From positions 124,001 through 188,000 of the forward strand of contig NZ_CP007220.1 of the NCBI RefSeq assembly GCF_001632805.1: a stretch of 64,000 nucleotides of DNA, written 5' to 3'. The notes under the pieces were generated by a model that saw only the letters and a program-made list of their open reading frames with translations, was not told where the DNA came from and did not search any database. The position numbers and the translations under genes are program-made. The stretch is from Mycobacteroides chelonae CCUG 47445. Lineage in GTDB: Bacteria; Actinomycetota; Actinomycetes; Mycobacteriales; Mycobacteriaceae. Below, piece after piece: positions 33,467-43,168 of this stretch (position 1 is the first letter of the stretch; each line of letters begins with the position of its first letter).

Positions 33467-34030
33467 TTACTCGTAGCGTCCGTAGCCGGTGATACCCGAA
33501 TCGTCGGCGGCCAGGTAGGTCGACAAGCCGACTCCGCGGCCCTCGCCACCACCGACGGTTGTCAGGGTGCCGTTGTCATTGATCAGCACGATGTTGACAT
33601 GCTGGCCCTTGGGACTGGGCTCGTCGTACAACACCATGTCGCCAGGCTTCGGTGAGTACTCGGGGGTCTCGTAGCGCCCCTGCTCCTTGAGGTAGGCGGT
33701 CAGCGTCAATACCCCCGGGATGCGCCAATGCCCGGAGTTCGGGTTGGCGAACGGCCTGCCTGACGCGCGCATCACCCAACTGGTGAAGTCGGCGCACCAG
33801 GGCTCGTCGTTGCCCTCCGAGTACTTCACCATGCCCGCCTGCTCGGCGTATTCCTGCCCGAGGATCTGGACGACGGCGGCGCGTCCCGGGGACAGCGCAG
33901 TGGTGTCGACGACGGGAAACGACGGCGTTGCGGTGCGGGAACGGTAGAACCCGAGGGCAGCACCGGCCACCACGACAAGAGTTACGGCCAGGGCTACCAG
34001 GAGCAGCGCGCGGCGGATCGTCAGACGCAT
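33467..34030 (-). CDS. Exported CHAP-domain peptidoglycan hydrolase
   Basis: 187 residues with an N-terminal membrane anchor or uncleaved signal (about 9-28) and a CHAP amidase/peptidase domain. The nucleophile motif is DEPWCADFTSWVMRASG and the His is in KGQHVNIVLINDNG. It should act outside the membrane, cleaving peptide crosslinks or amide bonds in peptidoglycan. Family length is normal. The upstream 260 bases are shared with the divergent mgtE gene. Confidence 0.86.
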   Translation of the reverse strand: MRLTIRRALLLVALAVTLVVVAGAALGFYRSRTATPSFPVVDTTALSPGRAAVVQILGQEYAEQAGMVKYSEGNDEPWCADFTSWVMRASGRPFANPNSGHWRIPGVLTLTAYLKEQGRYETPEYSPKPGDMVLYDEPSPKGQHVNIVLINDNGTLTTVGGGEGRGVGLSTYLAADDSGITGYGRYE

Positions 34031-34290
34031 GCGATCCAGATTACGGAAATTTGCCGCACGGCTATGGGCCTAGGGTGCAAGGGTTCACCCCACAGAATCG
34101 GTTGGATGGCCAGGTCTCGTTCTCTGTGTCAATATGTCTGCGCCCGGGCCACTTTGGATTGTGGATTCGTTGGACGGTGCGGGCATACCGGGTGTGAATC
34201 CCGGCTAATCGAGGCCCTGGTAATCCGTGGTGGGCGGCGGCATCCTGCTCGGCAGGGTGCGCAGCGCTTGTGGGCGTAGAGAGGATCGTG
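34031..34290. other. Divergent leader between the CHAP gene and mgtE
   Basis: 260 bases without a gene. A short hairpin (CCGGG at 34188-34192 and CCCGG at 34200-34204) lies in the mgtE leader. Because many bacterial mgtE genes carry magnesium-sensing leaders I looked for M-box features and saw none. A GAGAGG ribosome-binding site lies at about 34279-34285. Confidence 0.5.
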
Positions 34291-35679
34291 ATGTCGAAAT
34301 CGAATATGGATCTCGGAGTGTTGGGGGTGTTGCCGGTTCGCGCCAGTGCGCTCAATTCCGCGCGTGCGGTGTCGGAATGGCTTCGGTTAGCCGGTACTGC
34401 CGAGCGCAGCCGCATGATCGCCCAGATGTCCAAAGAACAAATCGTGCATCTGGTTTCACTGCTGGATGAACAGTCCGGCCCCGAACTGCTGGGGTCCCTT
34501 GACGCGCACGCCGCGGCTCAGGTTGTGCGTGCTGCAGGTGTGGAACGGTGCGGCCGGTTCTTTGAGGCCCTCGACTACGACACGGCTGCCGACATTGTCC
34601 GGCAGTTGGGGGGTGTCCGCCGAAAAGCCCTCCTGCAGACCCTGAGCCCGGAGTACGTCGAGGCCCTCGAAGCGGTGTTGCAGTGGCCGCCGGAATCGGT
34701 AGCGGCTCACATGATTCCGGATGTGTTCACCATCGGTCCCGAGTTGAAGGTGCCCGCCGCCCAAGAATCCGTACGGGCGCAAAGCCGCGGCGCGGGCGGC
34801 AAAGTTCATGGTGGTATGGGCCAGATCTATGTCACCGACCCTGATCGGCACCTGCTAGCGGCGGTCGGCTTCGATGATCTTGTCCTGGCCGATCCGAATC
34901 AGACTGTCGCACAGTTCATGAGTGAGGACCCGATTCGGGTGGGTCCGCTTACCGACGCTGAGCGCGCTGCCCGAATTCTGATCGATTACGACCTGTTGGC
35001 ATTGCCGATCGTCGATGATCAGGGCGAGGTGCTCGGGGTGTTGACCGCCGAGGCTGCCGACGACATCCTGATTGAAGAGGCCACCGAAGACGCGGAACGG
35101 CAAGGTGGTTCGGAGCCTCTTGACGTGCCCTACGTGCGTGCTTCGCCAGCACATCTATGGCGCAAACGCATTGTGTGGCTTCTGGTGTTGTTCATCGCCG
35201 AGGCGTACACCGGCACTGTGCTCAAGGCTTTCGAGGACGAGCTCGAGGCGGCGGTGTCGTTGGCCTTTTTCATTCCGCTGCTGATCGGTACCGGCGGAAA
35301 CACCGGAACGCAGATCACCACCAGTTTGATACGCGCCATGGCCACCGGCCAGTTTCACATACGCGATTTGCCCCGCGTTCTGTTCAACGAATTGTCGACA
35401 GGTGTCCTTGTTGCGTTGACGATGGCAGGCGCAGGCATCATGCGGGCCTGGACACTCGGTGTCGGCAAGGAGATCGCTATCACGGTCTCTTTGACGCTCT
35501 TCGCCATCGTTTTATGGACAGCCCTGGTGGCATCGCTGCTGCCGCCCCTGCTCCAGAAGCTCAAGGTCGATCCCGCGGTGGTATCTGCCCCGATGATCAC
35601 CACCCTCGTTGACGGGACCGGCCTGATCATCTACTTCCTCATCGCCCACGCGACGCTTCCGCAGCTGGCCGGCTTGTAG
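34291..35679 (+). CDS. mgtE: Magnesium transporter MgtE
   Basis: About 462 residues in the MgtE order: N-domain helical superhelix (about 20-130), two CBS domains (about 130-260, with DLLALPIVDDQGEVLGVLT), then five membrane helices (about 290-460). The selectivity region includes PLLIGTGGNTGTQITTSLIRAM, matching the conserved GNxGxQ pore loop. The channel admits Mg2+ when cytosolic levels fall. ATG at 34291 is preferred because GAGAGG is placed well before it; GTGs at 34270 and 34288 are alternatives. Confidence 0.93.
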   Translation: MSKSNMDLGVLGVLPVRASALNSARAVSEWLRLAGTAERSRMIAQMSKEQIVHLVSLLDEQSGPELLGSLDAHAAAQVVRAAGVERCGRFFEALDYDTAADIVRQLGGVRRKALLQTLSPEYVEALEAVLQWPPESVAAHMIPDVFTIGPELKVPAAQESVRAQSRGAGGKVHGGMGQIYVTDPDRHLLAAVGFDDLVLADPNQTVAQFMSEDPIRVGPLTDAERAARILIDYDLLALPIVDDQGEVLGVLTAEAADDILIEEATEDAERQGGSEPLDVPYVRASPAHLWRKRIVWLLVLFIAEAYTGTVLKAFEDELEAAVSLAFFIPLLIGTGGNTGTQITTSLIRAMATGQFHIRDLPRVLFNELSTGVLVALTMAGAGIMRAWTLGVGKEIAITVSLTLFAIVLWTALVASLLPPLLQKLKVDPAVVSAPMITTLVDGTGLIIYFLIAHATLPQLAGL

Positions 35680-35717
35680 GGAGGTTTCCAGACTGCGCGG
35701 TATCGGTCGGCGGTAGC

Positions 35718-36500
35718 GTGCCGGAGGTGAACCTCAATGACTTCCAAGCGCTCTACGACTTGTCGGGACGTACCGCCATCGTCACCGGCGGCACTCGCGG
35801 AATCGGGTATGCGATCGCCGAGGCTCTCGGCGCCTGTGGGGCATCGGTCGTGGTGTCCAGCCGGAAGGCCGACGCCTGTAGCGCTGCGGCAAAGGAACTA
35901 CAGGACAAGGGGTATCGCGCAGTTGGCGTGCCTGCCCACATGGGCGACCTGGGCGATATCGACAGGCTGGTCGCGAGCACGGTTGACGAGTATGGCGGTG
36001 TCGACATCGTGGTGAACGCCGCCGCGAACCCGGTCGCGCAGCCCATGGGCAGCTATACACCGGAGGCGCTGGGTAAGTCCTTCGACGTCAATGTGCGCGG
36101 TCCGGTGTTTCTGGTGCAGGCAGCGTTGCCGCATCTGACCGCCAGCGAGCATGCGTCGGTGCTCAACGTGGTATCGGTGGCGGCGTTCCAGTACGTGCCG
36201 ATGCTGTCGATGTACGCGGCGATGAAGGCCACTCTCATGTCCTTCACCCGGTCGATGGCCGCCGAATACACCGGCCGCGGTATTCGGGTGAACGCGCTGG
36301 CTCCCGGCACGGTCGACACCTACATGCTGCAGCAGAATCCCCAGGAGGTCATCGACGCGATGGCCGCGCAATCCTTCATGGGCCGTGTGGCCCACACCGA
36401 CGAGATGATCGGCCCGGCGCTGTTGCTGCTGTCGGACGCGGGTTCGTTCATCACGGGCCAGGTGATCGTGGCTGACGGCGGTGGCGGGGTTCAGCGTTAG
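35718..36500 (+). CDS. Short-chain dehydrogenase/reductase
   Basis: 260 residues, FabG-like. Motifs are VTGGTRGIG, VNAAANPV, the Ser-bearing VSVAAF and YAAMKATLMSF (YxxxK), and a C-terminal GSFITGQVIVADGGGG. It probably reduces or oxidises a small hydroxy/keto substrate with NAD(P)(H). GTG at 35718. It stands 48 bases before the acyltransferase gene and may be in the same transcript. Confidence 0.9.
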   Translation: MPEVNLNDFQALYDLSGRTAIVTGGTRGIGYAIAEALGACGASVVVSSRKADACSAAAKELQDKGYRAVGVPAHMGDLGDIDRLVASTVDEYGGVDIVVNAAANPVAQPMGSYTPEALGKSFDVNVRGPVFLVQAALPHLTASEHASVLNVVSVAAFQYVPMLSMYAAMKATLMSFTRSMAAEYTGRGIRVNALAPGTVDTYMLQQNPQEVIDAMAAQSFMGRVAHTDEMIGPALLLLSDAGSFITGQVIVADGGGGVQR

Positions 36501-36548
36501 GCGGGTATCCGAGTGCACTGAGCGGGCTGCCAGCGCTAGGCTCGTCAC

Positions 36549-37346
36549 GTGGAGCCTGTCTATGGAACGGTGATCGGGCTTGCCCGCACCGTCTGGGCCG
36601 TTCAAGGCCTGAAATTCACCGTTACGGGTGTCGAGAACCTGCCGACCGAAGGCGGGGCGGTGGTGGCGATCAACCACACCGGGTACATGGATTTCACCTT
36701 CGCCGGGCTACCGGCGTTCCTTCAGAAAAAGGGACGCAAGGTGCGCTTCATGGCCAAGAAAGAAACCTTCGACAACAAGATCACCGGCCCCATCATGCGG
36801 GGCTGTCGACATATCTCCGTTGATCGCGTAGACGGCGCCGCGTCCTATGCCGAAGCGGTCGACAAGCTCAAGGCAGGTGAGCTGGTCGGGGTCTATCCGG
36901 AGGCCACCATCAGCCGCAGCTTCGAGATCAAGGAATTCAAATCGGGAGCGGCACGCATGGCCATCGAGGCCGGCGTGCCGATCGTTCCGCACGTCATCTG
37001 GGGCGCACAGCGCATCTGGACCAAGGGACATCCCAAGAATCTCGGTCGCACCAATACGCCGATCTCGATTGCGGTGGGCGCACCGATCCCGCCGACGTTG
37101 CCGGTTGCGGAGCTCACCGCGCTGCTGCACGCACGCATGCAGCATCTGCTGCTGGAGGTGCAGGACGATTACGGCCAGCATCCCGCTGGCGAGTACTGGG
37201 TGCCGCATCGGCTGGGCGGATCCGCGCCGACGCTGGCCGAGGCCGCGCAGTGGGACGCCCAGGACGCTGCCGAGCGCAAGGCACAGCGGGCGGCCCGCGA
37301 GGCAGAAAAGCAGGCCCAGCAGGATGGGGCACAGAAAGACGGCTAG
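36549..37346 (+). CDS. PlsC-type 1-acyl-glycerol-3-phosphate acyltransferase, paralogue 1
   Basis: 265 residues. The acyltransferase HX4D motif is in NHTGYMDFTFAG, and the later block is GVYPEATISRS (PEGT-like). KSGAARMAIEAGVPIVPHVI is also typical. It should transfer an acyl group to a lysophospholipid or similar acceptor on the cytosolic membrane face. The gene is part of a conserved neighbourhood with HAD hydrolase and erp genes (Rv3814c-Rv3816c in M. tuberculosis has three copies; here two). A basic, Gln/Ala-rich C-terminal tail is present. GTG at 36549. Confidence 0.9.
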   Translation: MEPVYGTVIGLARTVWAVQGLKFTVTGVENLPTEGGAVVAINHTGYMDFTFAGLPAFLQKKGRKVRFMAKKETFDNKITGPIMRGCRHISVDRVDGAASYAEAVDKLKAGELVGVYPEATISRSFEIKEFKSGAARMAIEAGVPIVPHVIWGAQRIWTKGHPKNLGRTNTPISIAVGAPIPPTLPVAELTALLHARMQHLLLEVQDDYGQHPAGEYWVPHRLGGSAPTLAEAAQWDAQDAAERKAQRAAREAEKQAQQDGAQKDG

Positions 37347-38111
37347 ATGGAACCGGTCTACCGACTCCTCGAAATCACGGCCAATACGGCGGTCCTCCTC
37401 ACGGGGACCACGATCGGATATCGAGGTCTGGAGCAGGTTCCGTCCGGCGGAGGTGCGGTGATCGCGATCAACCACACCAGTTACGTTGACTTCCTTCCCG
37501 CCGGATTGGCGACGGTCCGCGCCGGACGGCGGCTGCGGTTCATGCTCAAGGCAGAGATGCAGGAGGTGCCCATCATGAACTTCCTGATCAAACATGCCAA
37601 GGCGATTCCCGTCGACCGCAGCGCGGGCCACGGGGCCTACGAAGCGGCGGTGGACAGCTTGCGCAGCGGCGAGATCGTCGGGGTGTATCCGGAGGCCACC
37701 ATCAGCCGCAGCTTCGAGCTCAAGGAGTTCAAGAGCGGAGCCGCCCGAATGGCGCATGAGGCCGGTGTGCCGATCGTTCCACTCATCGTCTGGGGAGCTC
37801 AACGCATCTGGACCAAGGACCATCCAAAAAACTTGGGCCACAGCAAGATCCCCGTCAATGTCGCGGTCGGTCCGTCGCTGGACGCATCCTCGGATTTCGA
37901 GCACACGACCGCCCAGCTGCACGACGCCATGGAGCAGCTGCTGACCCAGGCGCAGCAGGACTACCCGGAAGAGCCCGGCGCGTACTGGCTGCCCAGACGC
38001 CTGGGCGGTAGCGCCCCCACACTGGAGGAAGCCGCCGCGCTCGATGCGGCGGAATTGGCAGAACGCGCCCGTAAGCGGGCCCAGAAGAAGACAGGCCCGA
38101 ACCGCACGTGA
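37347..38111 (+). CDS. PlsC-type acyltransferase, paralogue 2
   Basis: 254 residues, immediately adjacent to paralogue 1 with no spacer. The same motifs are present (NHTSYVDFLPAG, GVYPEATISRS), and similarity is strong in the KEFKSGAARMAHEAGVPIVP block, showing tandem duplication. The TM-like N-terminus (ITANTAVLLTGTTIGYRGL) may dip into the membrane. It overlaps the HAD gene by four bases. The two paralogues could prefer different acyl donors or acceptors. Confidence 0.9.
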   Translation: MEPVYRLLEITANTAVLLTGTTIGYRGLEQVPSGGGAVIAINHTSYVDFLPAGLATVRAGRRLRFMLKAEMQEVPIMNFLIKHAKAIPVDRSAGHGAYEAAVDSLRSGEIVGVYPEATISRSFELKEFKSGAARMAHEAGVPIVPLIVWGAQRIWTKDHPKNLGHSKIPVNVAVGPSLDASSDFEHTTAQLHDAMEQLLTQAQQDYPEEPGAYWLPRRLGGSAPTLEEAAALDAAELAERARKRAQKKTGPNRT

Positions 38112-38926
38112 CTCCTCCCACCCTCATCGCGTCCGACGTGGACGGGACGCTGATCGATTCCGACGAGCTGCTGTCGCCGCGTACCCGGGCGGTCATCACC
38201 GCCGCGGTCGAATCGGGCAGCACATTCGTCCTGGCTACCGGCCGGCCGCCCCGTTGGATCACGCCCATCGTCGACGCCCTCGGCTTCGCGCCGATTTCGG
38301 TGTGCGCCAACGGCTCCGTTCTGTACGACGCGGGCAGTGACCGGATTCTCTCGGCGGCAACGCTCGGTCCGACGGAGCTCGCCGTGCTGGCCGAGGTTGC
38401 CCAAGCGGCCATTCCCGGAGTGGGCCTGGCGGTGGAGAGGGTCGGCCGTAGCGCACACGACGCCGCGACACCGCAGTTCGTCAGCTCGCCCGGATACGAG
38501 CATGCCTGGCTGAATCCCGATAATACCGAGGTATCGCTGGACGACCTGCTGAGCTTTCCCGCGGTGAAGCTGTTGGTGCGCAAGGCCGGAGCCCGTAGCG
38601 CAGACATGGCCGAGGTCCTCGCACCCCTGGTGACCGAGGCGGGTGCAGCCATCACCTATTCCACAGACAACGGGCTCATCGAGGTGATGCCCACCGGGAT
38701 CAGCAAGGCCAGCGGAATCGCTGTGGTGGCAGATCAGGTTGGGGTACAGCCGGAATCGGTGATCGCCTTTGGCGATATGCCCAATGACGTAGCCATGTTG
38801 CGCTGGGCCGGGCACGGGGTGGCGATGGGTAACGCGCATCCGGATGCGCGGGCCGCCGCCGATGAGATCACTGCTACCAACGACGACGACGGTGTGGCCA
38901 AGGTTCTCGAACGCTGGTGGGGCTGA
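38108..38926 (+). CDS. HAD-superfamily (Cof-type) phosphatase
   Basis: 272 residues. Motif I is IASDVDGTLIDSDE, motif II LATGRPPR, and motif IV FGDMPNDVAMLRWAGHGVAM, with a C2-type cap domain between. This is the Rv3813c-type protein adjacent to the PlsC cluster. It should dephosphorylate a sugar or nucleotide phosphate; the true substrate is unknown. GTG at 38108 overlaps the upstream stop. It converges on the PGRP gene after 22 bases. Confidence 0.92.
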   Translation: MTPPTLIASDVDGTLIDSDELLSPRTRAVITAAVESGSTFVLATGRPPRWITPIVDALGFAPISVCANGSVLYDAGSDRILSAATLGPTELAVLAEVAQAAIPGVGLAVERVGRSAHDAATPQFVSSPGYEHAWLNPDNTEVSLDDLLSFPAVKLLVRKAGARSADMAEVLAPLVTEAGAAITYSTDNGLIEVMPTGISKASGIAVVADQVGVQPESVIAFGDMPNDVAMLRWAGHGVAMGNAHPDARAAADEITATNDDDGVAKVLERWWG

Positions 38927-38948
38927 GTTCTTTTAGGTGCATCCGACG

Positions 38949-40682
38949 CTAGGCGGCGGGCACGAACTGCTCTACCGGGGGCGGCGGGGGAGCCGGTGCG
39001 GGCGGTGGCGGTGCCGCCGGTGCGGCAGGTGCTGAGAACTGTTCGGCCAGTGCGCTTTGTGCCACCGGTGCCACGCCGAGGATCTCGCGGGTCTCTCCGT
39101 TGATCACGCTTGACACCCGGCCACTGGCCCGGTCGTAGATCAGGGAGCCGTTCTGGAAGTTCTGCACGATGATGTTCGGTTCGCCCACTTCGTCGGTCAC
39201 CGGGAGCCCCAGCGACCCGCGCTCGAAATCTGTTTCGGCCCAGGCGTGGTAGATCGCCCCGACAACGGGATGAGTGCCGGTGCCGGGAGAGAAGTACATA
39301 GCGCCATTGCGGAAGGTCGCGAAGCGGGCATCACCGGCGGCCTGCTGCTCAGTGGAAGTGGGCGCACCAAGGGAACTGTCGGTGCTGCCCAACCGCATCC
39401 AGGTGTCATAGATGGCGCCCCCACGCATCGCATCGACGAGATCAGGTGGCTCGCCGTTGGCGGCTCCTGCGGCGATATCGCGCAGGCGGGGTATCAAGCG
39501 GTACGCGGCCTCGCCCGGGCATTCGGTGTTACCGACGTCGCGGTGCGTGAAAATCGTTGGCAGCGTGACGACTTTTCCTCCGGGCACGGTGGTGAAGGGT
39601 CCGCCCTCGGATGCCAGGTCCACCTGGCCGCGCGGATCCACTCCGGCGAGCCGCAGACGCCAGCCCAGCATGCGGCCGGCGGATTGCAGCATTGCGGGAG
39701 AGGGCTCTTCGCGAGTGAAGTCGCCGATCAGTGCCAGCCCCCAGCTGTGCTCGTTGAATCCGCCGGTGTGTGCGCCCTGCACGTTATTGGTGATGCCGCC
39801 GAAACGGCCCTCGAAGATCTGTCCGTACTTATCCACCAGCACGTTGTAGGCGATGTCGCACCATTTGAGGGTTTTGGTGTGATACGCGTAGATCGCCCGG
39901 ATGATGGCGGCGGAGTCGTAGGGCGAGTAGTTGTTGCTTCCGGCGGTGTGGTGGACCACTCCCGCACGCACGTCCCTGTTGTAAACCGGTGGGCACCGGT
40001 CCGACTCATTGGCTCCCCATTGGGCACGGGTGATGATGCGCGGGCCCGCCTGGGGCAGCGCTATCGGCGCCGACCAGCGCTCTTCGAACCGCGCGCCATC
40101 GGGTGGTGCCAGCTTGGGGCTGATCAAGATGGCGTCGAGTCCGGTGGTCAACGGCTGCTCGATGCTCGCCGGCCGGTACCCCAGGCCGGGGTCGCCGCCG
40201 CCGGTCTTCGGCGCCTTCACGTTCGCGCCGTATCGGGGTTGCACGGCGATCTGGGCGGAATGGGTCGAGCCGACGAATACCGGCTCTGTCGCCGCGGGGA
40301 TTGCCTTGTCCTGGGCCACGGGGTCGCCGGACTCGACGGGGTGGAGCTCGTACCACTGCCCCCAACCGCCATCGGTCTGCTGCGCCCGCACGGAAACGTT
40401 GACGGAGGCCAGGTCCTCGCCGCGGACGGCGACAAGGCTGAAGGATTCGGTCTGCTGGATGTCGTGCACGGTGGCCGGTGTGTTCAGACCGGGTAACCCG
40501 ACCTCCGCGGTCAGGACCTCGTGAGTCGCCGAATTCTGCAGCGACTGCGAGGTGATGGCGGTCTCTTCGGCCTGCTCGGTTTTGAGGTGATCGACCACGC
40601 TGACGGTCATTACCGTCGCGGTCGCGGCAAGAGCCAGCGCAAGCTGCCGTCGCATGGGCATCTTGCTGACTCGTACTGGCAC
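38949..40682 (-). CDS. PGRP-domain amidase with LGFP repeats (Rv3811-type)
   Basis: 577 residues, exported by an N-terminal signal (basic MPMRR then a hydrophobic stretch). The amidase_2/PGRP domain (about 220-390) has zinc ligands in GVVHHTAGSNN, FTHRDVGNTECPG. Downstream are LGFP repeats (SLGAPTSTEQQ, SLGLPVTDEVGEP) that bind the cell wall, and a Pro/Ala-rich tail. It should cut the N-acetylmuramoyl-L-alanine bond. The GTG start at 40682 follows an AGGAGAG ribosome-binding site. Its neighbour erp and its upstream sequence words are shared (see the regulatory entry). Confidence 0.92.
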   Translation of the reverse strand: MPVRVSKMPMRRQLALALAATATVMTVSVVDHLKTEQAEETAITSQSLQNSATHEVLTAEVGLPGLNTPATVHDIQQTESFSLVAVRGEDLASVNVSVRAQQTDGGWGQWYELHPVESGDPVAQDKAIPAATEPVFVGSTHSAQIAVQPRYGANVKAPKTGGGDPGLGYRPASIEQPLTTGLDAILISPKLAPPDGARFEERWSAPIALPQAGPRIITRAQWGANESDRCPPVYNRDVRAGVVHHTAGSNNYSPYDSAAIIRAIYAYHTKTLKWCDIAYNVLVDKYGQIFEGRFGGITNNVQGAHTGGFNEHSWGLALIGDFTREEPSPAMLQSAGRMLGWRLRLAGVDPRGQVDLASEGGPFTTVPGGKVVTLPTIFTHRDVGNTECPGEAAYRLIPRLRDIAAGAANGEPPDLVDAMRGGAIYDTWMRLGSTDSSLGAPTSTEQQAAGDARFATFRNGAMYFSPGTGTHPVVGAIYHAWAETDFERGSLGLPVTDEVGEPNIIVQNFQNGSLIYDRASGRVSSVINGETREILGVAPVAQSALAEQFSAPAAPAAPPPPAPAPPPPPVEQFVPAA

Positions 40683-40740
40683 GTCGTCTCTCCTGGATCA
40701 CACCGGACGTGCCGCATGGAGCGACACGACCACCAGGGAT

Positions 40741-40768
40741 GTTACGTATGGGACAAATGTGACTAGTG
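40741..40768 (-). promoter_or_regulatory. Upstream element of the PGRP gene, shared with erp
   Basis: Three words occur here (plus-strand reading): GTTAC at 40741, ATGGGACAAA at 40748 and TGTGACTAGTG at 40758. Close versions GTTAC, TGTGACTAATG and ATGGGACGAA occur upstream of erp (41824-41849). Both lie upstream of leftward envelope genes. They may bind a common regulator such as MtrA; this is inferred. Confidence 0.4.
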
Positions 40769-40825
40769 ATTCGACACGCGCCGAATGTCGATCTTGATAT
40801 TTAGCCGGTTGGCCAGACGCAACGA

Positions 40826-40853
40826 CACCGCAGAGCCTCTGTGCCCTGCGGTG
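40826..40853 (-). terminator. Hairpin after erp
   Basis: CACCGCAG and CTGCGGTG pair around twelve bases, 29-56 bases beyond the erp stop on the minus strand. The stem is short and the downstream T content is modest, so termination may be partial. Confidence 0.45.
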
Positions 40854-40881
40854 CCGTTTCGCTACCTAGTTTGTGTGTGAC

Positions 40882-41694
40882 CTATCCGGCCGGCGGAGCC
40901 GCCGCGGAGGCGGCTGCCGGGATGGCACCCTTAATGAGGTCAACCGCCTGGGTGATGCCCAGCTGGTTCACGGCGCCCATCGCGTCGCTGATCAGGCTGC
41001 TGCCGCCGCCGAGTCCGCTGCCGCCCCCGAGCGCGCTGGGGGTGCCGAGGCCTGCCAGCGAGGGATCGGCAAGCGCCGGGTTGGTCAGGCCGGTGCCCAG
41101 GGCCGGGTTCGGCGTGATCGGGACCTCAGCGCCGGGGGAGGTCAGGCCCGCGGTCGATGCGGCCGGATCGGTGAGCGCCGGGTTCACGCCCGTCGGGCCG
41201 GTGCCGGTGAGACTCGGGGTGCTGGCCGGAGCTGCCGGGTTGGTCAGTCCGGGGTTAGTCAGTGCCGGGTCGGTGAGACTCGGGGTGGTGGTAGCGCCCG
41301 GGCTGGTGAGACCGGGGTTGGTCAGTGCCGGGTTGGTCAGCGACGACGACGGGCTGGTGAGCCCGCCCGGAGTGGTGAGCCCACCGGGCGAGGTCAGCGC
41401 GGGGTTGGCGCCGCCAAGGCTGCCGAGCCCTCCGCCACCCAGGCCGGGGATGTTGAGACCGGACAGCCCGGGGATCTGCACGCCGAACTGGGACGTCATC
41501 TGTTGAACAGCGCCCATGACCTCACCGGGGAGGTCGGACACGATCGCGGCCTGCACGAATTCCTGCTGTGAGGGTGCGGGCGCGGCGGCCTGGGTCATGT
41601 TGGTCGCGAGGGCAATGGCAAACGGACTTGCGACGGCCAGCGCGGCGACCGAGCTCAAGGCTGTCGAAAGCCGGCGGCGGCGACGATTAGGCAC
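40882..41694 (-). CDS. erp: Exported repetitive protein Erp
   Basis: About 270 residues. GTG at 41694 is chosen: it gives PNRRRRRLSTALSSVAALAVASP, the known Erp N-terminus and signal peptide, and follows GGAGA. The mature protein has degenerate PGLTS/PALTNP-type pentapeptide repeats (LTNPALTNPGLTSPG, LTDPALTNPGLTNP) and a C-terminal domain with DAMGAVNQLGITQAVDLIKG. Erp is a cell-surface virulence-associated protein found only in mycobacteria and relatives. The gene is divergent from glf, as in M. tuberculosis. The longer open frame upstream (to 41757) lacks support. Confidence 0.93.
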   Translation of the reverse strand: MPNRRRRRLSTALSSVAALAVASPFAIALATNMTQAAAPAPSQQEFVQAAIVSDLPGEVMGAVQQMTSQFGVQIPGLSGLNIPGLGGGGLGSLGGANPALTSPGGLTTPGGLTSPSSSLTNPALTNPGLTSPGATTTPSLTDPALTNPGLTNPAAPASTPSLTGTGPTGVNPALTDPAASTAGLTSPGAEVPITPNPALGTGLTNPALADPSLAGLGTPSALGGGSGLGGGSSLISDAMGAVNQLGITQAVDLIKGAIPAAASAAAPPAG

Positions 41695-41814
41695 GGAAGT
41701 CTCCTCAATATCGGGTCGATCACTTATGGTGTTCTGCGGTTTTGCGTGTTCTGTCACGGGTTTTCCCGCGGGTGTCGGATCGGTGGATCGGCACCGGAAC
41801 CGACGCTTTCGATG

Positions 41815-41849
41815 GTAACCAGAGTTACTGGTGTGACTAATGGGACGAA
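41815..41849. promoter_or_regulatory. Regulatory element between erp and glf
   Basis: GTAAC and GTTAC form an inverted repeat around CAGA at 41815-41828, followed by TGTGACTAATG and ATGGGACGAA (41832-41849). The layout recalls MtrA-type sites. It lies 121-155 bases upstream of the erp start and 120-154 bases before glf. Confidence 0.4.
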
Positions 41850-41962
41850 ATCAAATCGTGAGCCAATTGCGACCGGATCCGTACCTGCGAACCCGGGTGC
41901 ACCCGTTCTTCACAGGGCGGATGTCGCTGTCAGGGGCTTGCGGTACCGGTCCAGTACCCTGA

Positions 41963-43167
<1,205 letters not shown>

Positions 43168-43168
<1 letters not shown>

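Noticed and set aside
34031..34290. Possible Mg-sensing M-box riboswitch before mgtE
   Set aside because: None of the conserved M-box segments could be found; only a five-base-pair hairpin is present.
36708..37922. Leftward 404-codon frame across both PlsC genes
   Set aside because: It spans two paralogous genes as a mirror of their repeated sequence and shows no protein family.
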